NCBI GenBank assembly: GCA_002381765.1
Contig: DFXX01000117.1
Span: 32,705 to 51,793, forward strand
Length of the DNA stretch: 19,089 nucleotides
Direction: 5' to 3'
From: Bacteriovoracaceae bacterium UBA4097
GTDB taxonomy: Bacteria > Bdellovibrionota > Bacteriovoracia > Bacteriovoracales > Bacteriovoracaceae
The notes under the pieces were generated by a model. It saw only the letters and a list, made by a program, of their open reading frames with translations. It did not search any database and had not been told where the DNA came from. Below, piece by piece: positions 7,745 to 15,784 of the stretch. A program made the translations under genes and the position numbers. The stretch's first letter is position 1. Every line of letters begins with the position of its first letter.

Positions 7745-9259
7745 ATGAAAAAACTGTTTTGGTCTACTTTCGCCATGAGTCTAATATTATCTTGCTGGAT
7801 AGCTCAGGCAGATACCGATGTGGATAATTTTCTGAGCTTGGAAGAGGAGGTCCTGCCGGCCTTCGAGGGACCTCAAAAATTTACCACTCCTAAGCTTCAT
7901 CAGAATGCTGAATGGCGAGTTTTGAAAAAAGATGTGGTCCTGGATAAGGAGCCCTTAAAGGGGCAGAAGCACTCTATGATTCAATGGTCTAGTCTGGACC
8001 CGATAGAGTGGCTCGATATTCATCGTTGGCTGGTGGAAAGTGAGATCAAAGATAAAAACCCCGAATGGCGACTTCGGCAAAGAGATGAAAATCAACTAGA
8101 GCTGGTAGGTAAGGTCTTAAGTTGTAGTGGCGAGTGCACAATCTATCGAGGAACCATGGGGGTGCCGGGCCAGCATCTCTCTCGTTTAGTGGAAGGGGAT
8201 GAATTCAGAACTGGTAAAGACTCCCTGGCCTGGATCTATCTTATGGATGGAACCATGGTGAAGGTTTCCCCTGAAACATCTCTCTCCATTCAGGAAATAA
8301 ACCTCAGTCAGAAAGAAATTTTCTTTCTAGTCAGACTCAATGAAGGACATATCTTCTGGCATCCTAGAAATCAGGCAACCTATGCTGAAGAGCTCGCCCC
8401 AGAAACCGATACCATGAGTCTTCCCTTGATGATTAGAGAGGCCAATCAAGAATATTTTGAAAGGATGGTTTTTCAATCTGGCCATAATGCTCACCTAAGT
8501 GAATTTTTAGATGTCGAAGAAAAGGCAGGTGCCTTGCAAATGGCTGAACTTAATCGCTTGAAAGGTGTTCATAATAATCTTCTAAAGATTCCGACTAAGG
8601 TAATGATGGTTAGCCCCAATGCCAGCCTGGTCTCTTCTCTTAACAGCTTTGATATGGTTTATATTCAGGGTGGAAAAAGTTATTTTAAAAAACGAGGAGA
8701 ATCCACTCTCGGGGAGGAATTTGCTCTTCATCTTAGGGGGTATACCAATACCGAAGCCTATCCATTGCAAGAAACCGATTGGTACTCGGTTGAATCTAAT
8801 GGGAGAGCTTTTGAGAGATTAGAGGCCACTCCCAGAGAGCTACAGTTGATTGAATTACTCACAAAAAGAATCAAAACGATTGAACTTGCTCGTGAAATTT
8901 GGATTCGTGACTTCACCTTACCTATGATTGCTGATCTGGGAGATGCCAAGTCTCTGTCCATCCATCACGGCTATACCCTATGGGATAAGGAGCTCTCACG
9001 GCGACAGGATTTTCTAAGTGAATACACTCGCCGGATAGAAACCACCAATCTTAGATCCCTGGAGAATCTTCTTTTGAAGTATGAGAAGAATGAGCGACCT
9101 GTGATGAGAGAGCTCACCGAGAGCTTTTATGTGGCCCCACTTAAGGACTACCTAATGAGTCTTAAAAAACGCTATAGTAATCAAGCAATAGTTGTTAGAG
9201 AAATGAATGATCTTCAGTACTATGTATGGATTTTAAAACATGCCAAACTCAAAAATTAA
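7745..9259 (+). CDS. FecR-domain exported protein
   Basis: A 504-residue protein with a signal peptide (hydrophobic core 4-20, likely cleavage after AQA at 22), so probably periplasmic. Residues 120-208 match the FecR domain: a GxLxxGD-like LVEGDEFRTG, then SLAWIYLMDGTMVKVSPETSLSI, then a strand ending LNEGHIFWHPR. FecR in iron uptake is an anti-sigma regulator with an N-terminal cytoplasmic tail; here there is a signal peptide instead and no sigma factor nearby, so a signalling role is not supported. The part after residue 300 is mostly helical and not recognised. C127 and C131 (CSGEC) are the only cysteines after the signal peptide and could form a disulfide. An AGGAA site lies 6 bases before the ATG. 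Its 3' end overlaps maf by 20 bases. Confidence 0.8.
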   Translation: MKKLFWSTFAMSLILSCWIAQADTDVDNFLSLEEEVLPAFEGPQKFTTPKLHQNAEWRVLKKDVVLDKEPLKGQKHSMIQWSSLDPIEWLDIHRWLVESEIKDKNPEWRLRQRDENQLELVGKVLSCSGECTIYRGTMGVPGQHLSRLVEGDEFRTGKDSLAWIYLMDGTMVKVSPETSLSIQEINLSQKEIFFLVRLNEGHIFWHPRNQATYAEELAPETDTMSLPLMIREANQEYFERMVFQSGHNAHLSEFLDVEEKAGALQMAELNRLKGVHNNLLKIPTKVMMVSPNASLVSSLNSFDMVYIQGGKSYFKKRGESTLGEEFALHLRGYTNTEAYPLQETDWYSVESNGRAFERLEATPRELQLIELLTKRIKTIELAREIWIRDFTLPMIADLGDAKSLSIHHGYTLWDKELSRRQDFLSEYTRRIETTNLRSLENLLLKYEKNERPVMRELTESFYVAPLKDYLMSLKKRYSNQAIVVREMNDLQYYVWILKHAKLKN

Positions 9260-9881
9260 ACTCATCCTTGCCAGTGGATCTCCTCGAAGAAAAGAGCTGC
9301 TTGGTCACTTAAATCTTCCGTTTGAGATTATTACTTCTCATGTTCCAGAGATTTCCTCCGAGACCGATCCCGTAAAATTCGCTCGAGAAATTGCGAGGAT
9401 TAAAGGGGAAGCCGTCTTAGATGAACTCGTCATCAAAAGACCTCAAGAGAGCTTTCTAGTGATCTCGGCCGATACCATCGTCTGCCTAGAAGGGAAGATT
9501 CTGGGTAAACCCAAGGACGTTCATGAGGCCCGGGCCTATCTTTCAGAGCTTGCTGGTCGAACTCATTCTGTTTTTACTGCGGTAGTGGTGAAGCTTTTCA
9601 CCAAGGGAGCAACCGACAGTTTCTCTTTTGTAGATGAATCGCTAGTGAGCTTTGAGGATATCGATGAGAACTTAATGAACAACTATTTGAGTACCGGTGA
9701 TTCACTGGATAAAGCAGGAGCCTATGGTATTCAGGGGCCCTCGCTGACCTTTATTTCCAAGGTTCAGGGGAGTTATTCGAATGTTGTTGGCTTTCCCCTC
9801 AGTCGGTTTATTATAGAAACCAAAAGCTTTATATCTCGCAAGTTTCCTGAGGTGCCTTCATGGTTAGATTTATTTCGTTAA
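9240..9881 (+). CDS. maf: Maf-family nucleotide pyrophosphatase
   Basis: Maf/YhdE/YceF proteins are cytosolic pyrophosphatases that hydrolyse dTTP, UTP or modified nucleotides and are linked to septum control. The 213-residue product has the N-terminal ASGSPRRKELL (11-21, with the paired arginines), ISADTIV, LGKPKD, and DKAGAYGIQG, the block that holds the second catalytic acid in the dTTPase/UTPase (YhdE) branch. I therefore favour the dTTP/UTP subtype over the m7GTP one. The start overlaps the FecR-domain gene by 20 bases and has no strong SD, so translation is probably coupled. The stop in turn overlaps the next gene by 22 bases. The family is confident; the subtype is less so. Confidence 0.92.
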   Translation: MPNSKIKLILASGSPRRKELLGHLNLPFEIITSHVPEISSETDPVKFAREIARIKGEAVLDELVIKRPQESFLVISADTIVCLEGKILGKPKDVHEARAYLSELAGRTHSVFTAVVVKLFTKGATDSFSFVDESLVSFEDIDENLMNNYLSTGDSLDKAGAYGIQGPSLTFISKVQGSYSNVVGFPLSRFIIETKSFISRKFPEVPSWLDLFR

Positions 9882-10288
9882 TTTGCCTTCTCTCTTTGAA
9901 TATCGCTCGAGCAGATTTTTTGGGTCTGGGGGGCGAAAGTACCTTAAAAAGTCAAATTCCTACTTTGGTTGGAGAGCTTAAAGGTCTTGAGGTAAAGGTC
10001 GATCCCGCCTATGAAGACTCATTCAATGAAGGAGTGAGAAAAATAGAAAATAGAGTAGAACAAGAGAAGTTGTTCTGCACTGGAGAAGCGGTTGATTCCG
10101 AAGGCAATACTTTGACCAAAGAAAAAAAGCAGCTCTGTATCCGAGACTTAAAGAAACACTATATTCTCGCCATGGATACCATCTATGAGCTTAAGAAGAA
10201 ATATCTTGGACTCATTCACGAGCGCCAGATTAAACGCATGGACGAAGTCCAGGAAAAATTAAAGGCCGATATCGAAAAGAACTTTTAA
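9860..10288 (+). CDS. Small exported protein of unknown function
   Basis: A 142-residue product starting with a signal peptide (MVRFISLICLLSLNIARA, cleavage probably near 18), so likely periplasmic. The mature part is rich in K and E, predicted helical, and possibly coiled-coil from about 55 to the end. Two cysteines (C73 and C93) could pair. A GAGG site 7 bases before the ATG lies inside maf, and the reading frames overlap by 22 bases, making it the third gene of the fecR-domain/maf unit. I do not recognise the family. Its last codons overlap, tail to tail, the minus-strand ORF ending at 10285. Confidence 0.75.
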   Translation: MVRFISLICLLSLNIARADFLGLGGESTLKSQIPTLVGELKGLEVKVDPAYEDSFNEGVRKIENRVEQEKLFCTGEAVDSEGNTLTKEKKQLCIRDLKKHYILAMDTIYELKKKYLGLIHERQIKRMDEVQEKLKADIEKNF

Positions 10289-10467
10289 GTTCTGGCTTCG
10301 GTCTTTTCCTGAGGTCTTGCCACCAATTCAGCTACCGACGTACGCGGCTTAAAGCTTCTGAGAGCAACCATAGATCTCATGGGGCGCAAGCTCTTTTGCT
10401 TTGCCTGTGGGGTGGACAGTTTTTCAAGATTTTGTAATTTAGAAAGTGTTGTTTCTTTTGTTTTCAT
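10285..10467 (-). CDS. Small basic protein, unknown
   Basis: A 60-residue ORF, convergent with the preceding operon. It is hydrophilic, rich in K, R, T and S, with no signal peptide, membrane segment or cysteine. A GAGG lies 6 bases before the ATG, which is good support for a real gene. The leader (10474-10529) can form alternative hairpins, one of which would hide that SD. The N-terminal KLQNLEKLS stretch loosely resembles peptide leader sequences, but no modifying enzyme is nearby, so I do not call it a RiPP precursor. It could also be a chance ORF. Confidence 0.5.
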   Translation of the reverse strand: MKTKETTLSKLQNLEKLSTPQAKQKSLRPMRSMVALRSFKPRTSVAELVARPQEKTEART

Positions 10468-10473
10468 AATGAA

Positions 10474-10529
10474 CCTCGGGTTAGGCTTTCTTTTCCTGCC
10501 TAATACCTCGTCATAATGAAAGTGCGAGG
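10474..10529 (-). promoter_or_regulatory. Candidate switchable leader of the 60-aa ORF
   Basis: Reading the minus strand, CCTCG (10529-10525) can pair with CGAGG at 10510-10506, leaving the SD open, or with the CGAGG that forms the SD region (10478-10474), closing it. The second pairing extends to 7 bp with one G-U. A further stem, TTAGGC/GCCTAA, lies between them. This is seen by eye only; no energy was computed. Confidence 0.35.
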
Positions 10530-10602
10530 CTAAAGGCGGGAGTGGCGATAAGCATTATCCAACAGAGTCTCCTGGTGAATGAGTTTGTATTACCTTTCGG
10601 CA

Positions 10603-10624
10603 TTTCTCAAGAATTCTTAAGAAA
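10603..10624. repeat. Imperfect 22-base palindrome, possible operator
   Basis: Ten of eleven base pairs are symmetric (TTTCTcAAGAA|TTCTTaAGAAA), centred between 10613 and 10614 on the perfect 10-base core AAGAATTCTT. With no loop it is not an RNA hairpin, so a binding site for a dimeric protein is the likelier reading. It lies between two divergent genes. No regulator is identified. Confidence 0.4.
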
Positions 10625-10741
10625 CACGTATGTTTAACTAAAAGGAGTATAGCACCCCTTTTCCCAATAAGGAAAAACTAGGGATTTTTTTCCGATATGC
10701 ATAAAACTATCACTTTATAAGAGCTCCTTGTATTATTAAAT

Positions 10742-10747
10742 TATAAT
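10742..10747 (+). promoter_or_regulatory. -10 element for the gene at 10770
   Basis: A perfect TATAAT with an expected start near 10754, giving a leader of only about 16 bases. No good -35 lies 16-18 bases upstream (the best is TAAGAG), so activity may depend on an activator, or this may be chance in an AT-rich stretch. Confidence 0.4.
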
Positions 10748-10769
10748 GTGATTTTGATGGGTTACGATA

Positions 10770-12317
10770 ATGAACATAGCTTTCTTCCTTTTATTATTGA
10801 TGGGGGTTACCCATGCCCGAGTCTTGGTGGACCGTGTCTATTCTGAGGGTTATTTAGGGGAGAAAGGTCTAGATTCCTATTCAGAGAGATATCAGCCCCT
10901 GGTTTTTCAGGATATCTATAAAGGCAAACTCTCTTTTGAAGATGAAATCTTTTTCCAAAATTACTTCAGGCCCTATCTCTTTGAACCAGAAAAAGATGTC
11001 GCTTACTTTTTAAAATCTGAGCTCCACAGTGGTCTCTCTTGCTCGAATGAACTCCTCTCCAAGCACTTTGATGAAATCCGTTATGCCTATCGATTGGTGA
11101 CATTGAGTTACCTCTTAGAAGCTCAATGGCAAATCGATCAGATGAGTGATCACTTTGACCTGAAAAAGGCCTGCTCTTTTGAAATTTCAGACTGGGTAAA
11201 ATCATGCAGACCTCGGTCTCGTGAGATGAAGGATTTTGTCTCAAAAATCCTAAAGTATAATCCTAAATATAAAGAGACACTCCCTTCCGAGTACACTCAA
11301 AAAACTTGGTGGAAAGAGTATTCTCAAAAAGAATTTAAAGGTTATCCTCACTACCGTTTTGCTTCTGAATGTAAAGAAGGCTGTTCAGAAAAGAGCATAG
11401 CTAGTTCATTTAAAAACATCTGCGAAGAAAATCAAAAACTCATGACTCTTATTTGCTCTGAGGGAGATGAAATCTTTGGGCTCTCTCACCAAAGAGATGC
11501 TTACTATCTCATTGGTCGCTCCAATATCATCAATACTTTTAATCAAAGTGGTGAGGCCATGGGGTGCCTTAGAAGATTCTCAGAAGTCATGTCCCATAAG
11601 GAAGTGAATTATCCTGCTCTGAGAAAGTTATTTCCCTCTATTCAAAATCATTTGCGACAAACTTATCAGGAAAGATTTTTGCAGGGGAGAGTCTTCTTTT
11701 TGGGGGCCGGGAAGGAGTTTGAAGAGAAGGGGCTCTCTGATCTCTACGTCCAGGATCAAACGCTAAAGGTCAAGCCTCTACCTGCTCCTAAGGATGAAAC
11801 TCCTGTGGCTATTCCCATTAAAAAAGAAGCTCCAGTCATGGCAAAAGCACCAGAGAATCTTCCAGTTGAAACAGCTCCTATAAAGAAGAAAGTGGTGGAG
11901 CTACCAGTTCCTCAGAGGAGTGCCTTTCTGCAAGCGGCCGACATCAGATCCACTCAGGATTTAAAGAAGGTCGAGGTCGACATGCTTAAACTAAAGTATG
12001 ATTACGTCTTCACCTTGAATATGATGAATACTCTTTCAGATAAGTTAAAATCATTCATGACCCGAGAAGCATTGAGCGAAATGATGACCTATGACAAGTT
12101 GGGAACAAAAGAAGGGCCGGTTCCCTTACTTTTTTTAAAATTCATGATCGACTTTGAGGAGCATCATGGGCTTTGGAATCTTATCTCCATTCTGGGAGAT
12201 AAGTTTTATGTCTCTAATGAAATCGATACAAGCTTTAAAACTACTCCTGAATTAGTGCAATTAGTTAATAATGAGACCACTGAAGGTCAGTGGCAGCTCT
12301 ATATTCTGAAACCTTAA
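10770..12317 (+). CDS. Exported multi-cysteine protein with proline-rich linker, unknown
   Basis: A 515-residue product with a signal peptide (MNIAFFLLLLMGVTHA, cleavage near 16). Two regions are separated by a Pro/Lys/Ala-rich linker at about 334-382. The N-terminal region (17-333) has all eight cysteines of the mature protein (C91, C135, C146, C201, C205, C218, C229, C266), an even number compatible with disulfides in the periplasm. The C-terminal region (about 385-515) has none and looks helical and then globular. The linker resembles those of proteins that cross or contact the cell wall. I do not recognise either domain. A TATAAT lies 23 bases upstream, and the SD is weak (GATGGG). The stop codon overlaps tail to tail with the HAD gene. 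Confidence 0.78.
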   Translation: MNIAFFLLLLMGVTHARVLVDRVYSEGYLGEKGLDSYSERYQPLVFQDIYKGKLSFEDEIFFQNYFRPYLFEPEKDVAYFLKSELHSGLSCSNELLSKHFDEIRYAYRLVTLSYLLEAQWQIDQMSDHFDLKKACSFEISDWVKSCRPRSREMKDFVSKILKYNPKYKETLPSEYTQKTWWKEYSQKEFKGYPHYRFASECKEGCSEKSIASSFKNICEENQKLMTLICSEGDEIFGLSHQRDAYYLIGRSNIINTFNQSGEAMGCLRRFSEVMSHKEVNYPALRKLFPSIQNHLRQTYQERFLQGRVFFLGAGKEFEEKGLSDLYVQDQTLKVKPLPAPKDETPVAIPIKKEAPVMAKAPENLPVETAPIKKKVVELPVPQRSAFLQAADIRSTQDLKKVEVDMLKLKYDYVFTLNMMNTLSDKLKSFMTREALSEMMTYDKLGTKEGPVPLLFLKFMIDFEEHHGLWNLISILGDKFYVSNEIDTSFKTTPELVQLVNNETTEGQWQLYILKP

Positions 12318-12970
12318 TACCATTCTACCTTCACCACATGAGACCCCGAAGCTCGAGCAGCTTCTATGCCTACCGCTGAATCTTCAAAGATGATAACTTC
12401 GGAAGCATCGTGAGTGGATTCCTTCAAGGCCTTGAGATACGGCCAGGGGTGTGGTTTGTGATGAGGGCAATCATCTCGTGTAAGTGTTGTGTGAAAAAGA
12501 TGAGAGATACCAGCAAGCTCAAGAAGCTTATGAGTGATTATTTTTTCACTGGAAGTCACGAGGGCAAGAAAAAAGCCAGAAGAGCGGGCCTCTTCTAAGA
12601 GGGAGAGGAGCTCAGGAGGAAAATACTTTTGTGGCTCAACTTCATCGAGTATTCCTAAAAGATTCATGGTCTTGGCATTTACAAAATCGGCCACCGACCA
12701 ATGCTGAGGGAAGCCTTCCCAAGTTTTGATGACGTCAAAAACCAAATGATCGGCCCGTCCCACCAGTAACTCATGAACAACATCCTGAGGAAAAGGAGAA
12801 CGAATATTATGATCTCTTCCCAGCTTCACCATCGCCTCGGTATGATAGGGCTCGGTATTGAAGAGGGTTCCGTCCATATCAAAAAAAAGCCCCTTAATTC
12901 CGGGATAGCTCTCTTTTAGGACAGAAAGAGTTGGGATTTTCTTAAAAGGGATGGGGTGAGGTGTATTCAT
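12314..12970 (-). CDS. HAD-superfamily phosphatase (beta-phosphoglucomutase-like)
   Basis: A cytosolic phosphatase or phosphomutase of 218 residues. Motif I is FFDMDGTL with nucleophile D31 and acid D33; motif II is VTSS (T139/S140); the motif III lysine is K172 in HKPHPWPYLKAL; motif IV is FEDSAVGIEAA (E196, D197). The helical cap between residues 38 and about 115 places it in subclass IA with sugar-phosphate phosphatases and beta-phosphoglucomutase. Substrate specificity cannot be read from sequence. The HAD core starts only at residue 27, leaving a 26-residue N-terminal extension, and there is no clear SD before the ATG at 12970, so a later start is possible. The stop is nested with the stop of the gene on the opposite strand. 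Confidence 0.88.
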   Translation of the reverse strand: MNTPHPIPFKKIPTLSVLKESYPGIKGLFFDMDGTLFNTEPYHTEAMVKLGRDHNIRSPFPQDVVHELLVGRADHLVFDVIKTWEGFPQHWSVADFVNAKTMNLLGILDEVEPQKYFPPELLSLLEEARSSGFFLALVTSSEKIITHKLLELAGISHLFHTTLTRDDCPHHKPHPWPYLKALKESTHDASEVIIFEDSAVGIEAARASGSHVVKVEWY

Positions 12971-13077
12971 GGAGAGAGTTTACCCAAAGAGGCCAGCGAT
13001 TGCCAGTTTGATGCAGAGTGTATTCGTGGCCAAGGGATGCATCATAGGGTAAAAAGGCTTTTTCCAGGAGAAAATTT

Positions 13078-14802
13078 ATGGGTGAATCAGAGGTCAAAAA
13101 AGATCTATTAAGCCAATTATTATATGAGGCCCAGGCCTACAAGAAATTTGAGGACATAGAAAAATTAGTTGAAGGCGGCAGGGATCTCTCCATGATTCCC
13201 ATTCAGCCTCTTTATGTTTCCTTGCAGAATACTTCTAATGATCAAGTCGCGGCTATTCTGCCTAAGCTCTCCTCCGAGCAGAGACAGGCCTTAAGAGATA
13301 TCGATCTGTGGCAGAAAGATACCGTGGATCCAGAAGCCGTTTATTACTGGTTAGATGTTTATTCCAAGTGCCCTGATGATAATGTCATTCTTGAATTCTT
13401 AAAGAGTGAAGATTTCCTGCTCTCGATGAAAAACCAATTTGATATTGCAACCTTCGATGCGGAAGATCCTCAGTATCCGGATGATGATAATTATTTTCTC
13501 ACCGAAGATAATCAGCTCATCATCGAGTACAAAGAAAATTTCAATCAGGTTTCTGAGTTAAAAGAACTTATCAGAAGACTCTACTCGGATCTGGGAGTGG
13601 AGAATGCTTACGCCTTCTTATTTAAGATGGTGGTCGATTCTTATCACATTATGGAAGAGCAGTGCTTTGAAGACAAAAAGAACCGCTTAAGAGATTATGG
13701 TTTTGTGGATTACTACGATGCTCTTGAGTATCAAGCTCCTATGCAGAGTGAAAAGCAGATCCTGGATTTTGTAAAAAGCAAGAAAGGTCTCACTGCCGAG
13801 CTGGATTCGGTCTCGGCCAATCAAACTCTTCATGCCTCATCTCTTACCGCCTACCAGTCAGGACTTGATTCTCTAAAAGAAGCTCTCAATCAAGTTAAGG
13901 GAGAGAAACGTCAGCAGTATCTTCATTTCAGCTTTATTAGATTAGTGAATGCTAAGATGACTCTGGATGATGCCTTAAAGAATGGCTCTATGGCCATGTC
14001 GCGAGTAGGAAATCAAACCAGACAGCGTCTGGAACTTGGCTTTGATTTCATCATAAGTCATGTCGAAGCAGACAAGAAAATCTTCGAGTTATTCGATTTT
14101 GTGGATATTTTTAGAGTGGGCAATAGTTTAATTGAACTCAGCAAGAGAAGGATTAAGAAGGCCCTGGGACAGACTCCTTTTGAAGAGGATGAATTTAACT
14201 ACTTCCTTGGCATGTACTGGAATGCCTTTTTGGATAATTCTCATGAAGAAGTCACTAAATACAAGTTTGATGGTAGTACCGGCTCTCTGGAAATCAGAGA
14301 TATGCATTCTTATAACCTTTGGAATCAAGCGGTAGAAACCTTTACCACTGCCATGCCCTTTGTTCTTACCTTCTTTAAAACACTGCAAAAGTTAAAGACT
14401 GAGGGACTCTTAAATGATCAGTTCTACTTAAACTACGAAGTAGAAAATATCGATTTTGAGGCCATCATGATTTCTAGCTTTATCAATTTCGTAGGTGGGC
14501 ATTATCATGAATCGGCCGCAGGTAAGATGGGAGTTACCGTCTCTGAGCTAAAAAATTTCTATCATCAGTTCTTTGTTAAAAATGGTGCTGAGTACCTGAT
14601 TAAGGGAGAAGAAGATCCTATCTTAAGAGAGAGAACCACTCACTTTATACAAAAATTTGGACTCGAGCAGATTCCTCGCTTTGACCGATATCTCTATCAG
14701 ATCATGCTGGAGCAGCTTAACGGCTATGAGATTGATGGAATGGAAGAAGAAGAATTTAAGCACATTGGTGGCCCGATTCTTCTGAACTTAACTTCCAATT
14801 AA
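13078..14802 (+). CDS. Large cytosolic protein, DUF6178-like
   Basis: A 574-residue acidic, largely helical protein without signal peptide or membrane segment. From memory of the family, the pattern LPKLSSEQRQALRDIDLWQKDTVDPEAVYYWLD (about 62-94), then an acidic linker (PQYPDDDNY) and a RLRDYGFVDYYDALEY block, resembles DUF6178 proteins of Geobacter-type and related bacteria; their function is unknown. No catalytic motif stands out. A good AGGAG lies 7 bases before the ATG at 13078. The gene appears monocistronic and ends tail to tail (4-base overlap) with the next minus-strand gene. The coding call is strong; the family label is a recollection without a search. Confidence 0.85.
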   Translation: MGESEVKKDLLSQLLYEAQAYKKFEDIEKLVEGGRDLSMIPIQPLYVSLQNTSNDQVAAILPKLSSEQRQALRDIDLWQKDTVDPEAVYYWLDVYSKCPDDNVILEFLKSEDFLLSMKNQFDIATFDAEDPQYPDDDNYFLTEDNQLIIEYKENFNQVSELKELIRRLYSDLGVENAYAFLFKMVVDSYHIMEEQCFEDKKNRLRDYGFVDYYDALEYQAPMQSEKQILDFVKSKKGLTAELDSVSANQTLHASSLTAYQSGLDSLKEALNQVKGEKRQQYLHFSFIRLVNAKMTLDDALKNGSMAMSRVGNQTRQRLELGFDFIISHVEADKKIFELFDFVDIFRVGNSLIELSKRRIKKALGQTPFEEDEFNYFLGMYWNAFLDNSHEEVTKYKFDGSTGSLEIRDMHSYNLWNQAVETFTTAMPFVLTFFKTLQKLKTEGLLNDQFYLNYEVENIDFEAIMISSFINFVGGHYHESAAGKMGVTVSELKNFYHQFFVKNGAEYLIKGEEDPILRERTTHFIQKFGLEQIPRFDRYLYQIMLEQLNGYEIDGMEEEEFKHIGGPILLNLTSN

Positions 14803-15173
14803 GGCTTGGGCGGCTGAAAGAATGAGTCAAAGATCTCTTTGACGGATTTCCGGTAGGCCGAATCATTTGCTTCACACATTTCAAAAAGTCTTGTCTTATA
14901 TTTTTTCACTTCTTCTTTTTGCTGCTTAAGGATCGAAGCTCCCTGATCATATTTACTGGAAAAGGGGAGCTTTTCCATAAGTAAGTTCTTAAGGCGAAGT
15001 AATCTTTCTCCATCGGTAGTAAGAAAGGTGAAGTGTTCAAAGGAAGTTTCTTTCTTGGTATTTCCTGCAGGCCTCGGGAGAAAATTGGTGTCACTGGATT
15101 GACCTTCGATAAACTCTTCAAAACCCTTGGTATCTTCTGGAGGGAGTATTTTAAGTAAGCGTTTCTTATCCAT
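14799..15173 (-). CDS. Small cytosolic protein of unknown function
   Basis: A 124-residue hydrophilic product, not recognised. It is lysine- and glutamate-rich, probably helical in its second half (about 60-118), with one cysteine and no signal peptide or membrane segment. Its start overlaps the stop of the upstream gene by 8 bases (ATGGATAA), a sign of translational coupling with the gene at 15166-15666. It ends tail to tail with the DUF6178-like gene and no hairpin is visible there, so transcripts may run into each other. Confidence 0.72.
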   Translation of the reverse strand: MDKKRLLKILPPEDTKGFEEFIEGQSSDTNFLPRPAGNTKKETSFEHFTFLTTDGERLLRLKNLLMEKLPFSSKYDQGASILKQQKEEVKKYKTRLFEMCEANDSAYRKSVKEIFDSFFQPPKP

Positions 15174-15666
15174 TGAGATTGGCCTTTAAGAGTTTATTTA
15201 AGATTGAGCGATAGAAGAGTCGCTCTTCTTCCAATTCATAAATGCGGCGATGATTCACGCCATAGGTCTTCAAATTATCGGAACTTAATTCGGAATCTGC
15301 ATTCCTGATTTCCTGCTGGAGAAGTTTATTCTTATTCGCGAGATGAGTTTCCTTCACATTCATCTTGCCTTCTCTTTGGATAAAAAAACGAGGAAGATCT
15401 TCCGGTTTTTTAACCAAGGAAAGATTGGTCATGGTGGCCTCATGATCGGTCATCACAAAAACAGGGTAGGGGAACTTAAAGGAGATATTATTTGAAACAA
15501 AGTAGTTCTCAATGAGTCCGATAAATTCCTTTTGCTGCTCTAAATCCAGAATCTTAATATTGATGACTACCGGATGCTTAAGATTAATCTCCGGCACCAG
15601 CAGAGAATTAAGCTCATCATAGGAGGAGCTTCTTAAATTGTAGTTATGATAGAAGGGAAGATTCAT
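15166..15666 (-). CDS. Protein of unknown function with C-terminal coiled coil
   Basis: A 166-residue product, not recognised and without a signal peptide. The N-terminal half (to about 100) reads as alternating strands and helices, including HPVVINIKILDL and YPVFVMTDHEA. The second half (about 105-160) has heptad-like spacing in ANKNKLLQQEI and YELEEERLFYRSILNKLL, suggesting a coiled coil and oligomerisation. It is the first gene of a two-gene minus-strand unit, divergent from the CpaF operon across 118 bases. The shared intergenic region hints at joint regulation, but not at function. TAAGG lies directly before the ATG at 15666, closer than usual. Confidence 0.72.
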   Translation of the reverse strand: MNLPFYHNYNLRSSSYDELNSLLVPEINLKHPVVINIKILDLEQQKEFIGLIENYFVSNNISFKFPYPVFVMTDHEATMTNLSLVKKPEDLPRFFIQREGKMNVKETHLANKNKLLQQEIRNADSELSSDNLKTYGVNHRRIYELEEERLFYRSILNKLLKANLNG

Positions 15667-15784
15667 ACCTTATTAAACTGGAAAACGGGAAATCCTGCAA
15701 GTAAGGTGCTTGGTGAAACTCAGCTCTCATGGTTAAATAGGATGAACTTGATATTGAGATTTTAGATTAAAACAGTCGGAGAAT

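Larger units (their letters stand above)
10468..10769. other. 302-base intergenic region with divergent regulatory elements
   Basis: There is no gene of more than about 15 codons with a credible start here. From left to right it holds the leader of the minus-strand ORF (hairpins at 10474-10529), an imperfect 22-base palindrome (10603-10624), a short inverted repeat AAACA/TGTTT (10622-10635), AT-rich DNA with an AAAAGG/CCTTTT pair (10640-10662), and a TATAAT element (10742-10747) facing the gene at 10770. It must contain promoters in both directions. Confidence 0.6.

Noticed and set aside
10277..10310. Hairpin AGAACT/AGTTCT (10278-10293) as terminator for the maf operon
   Set aside because: Only 6 bp with AT content and no T-run directly after it; it also overlaps the coding ends of both genes. 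Too weak to list.
10285..10467. RiPP precursor peptide
   Set aside because: Some resemblance of the N-terminus to leader peptides, but no lanthipeptide, radical SAM or transporter gene lies nearby, and no Cys core is present.
12971..13077. Promoter in front of the DUF6178-like gene
   Set aside because: TTGCCA followed by TATTCG has only 15 bases of spacing and a poor -10; I could not support a call.
15748..15776. TTGATA as -35 of a promoter for the gene at 15785
   Set aside because: No -10-like hexamer lies at 16-18 bases; the better-spaced pair TTGGTG/TTAAAT (15710-15738) is also poor, so no promoter is listed in this gap.
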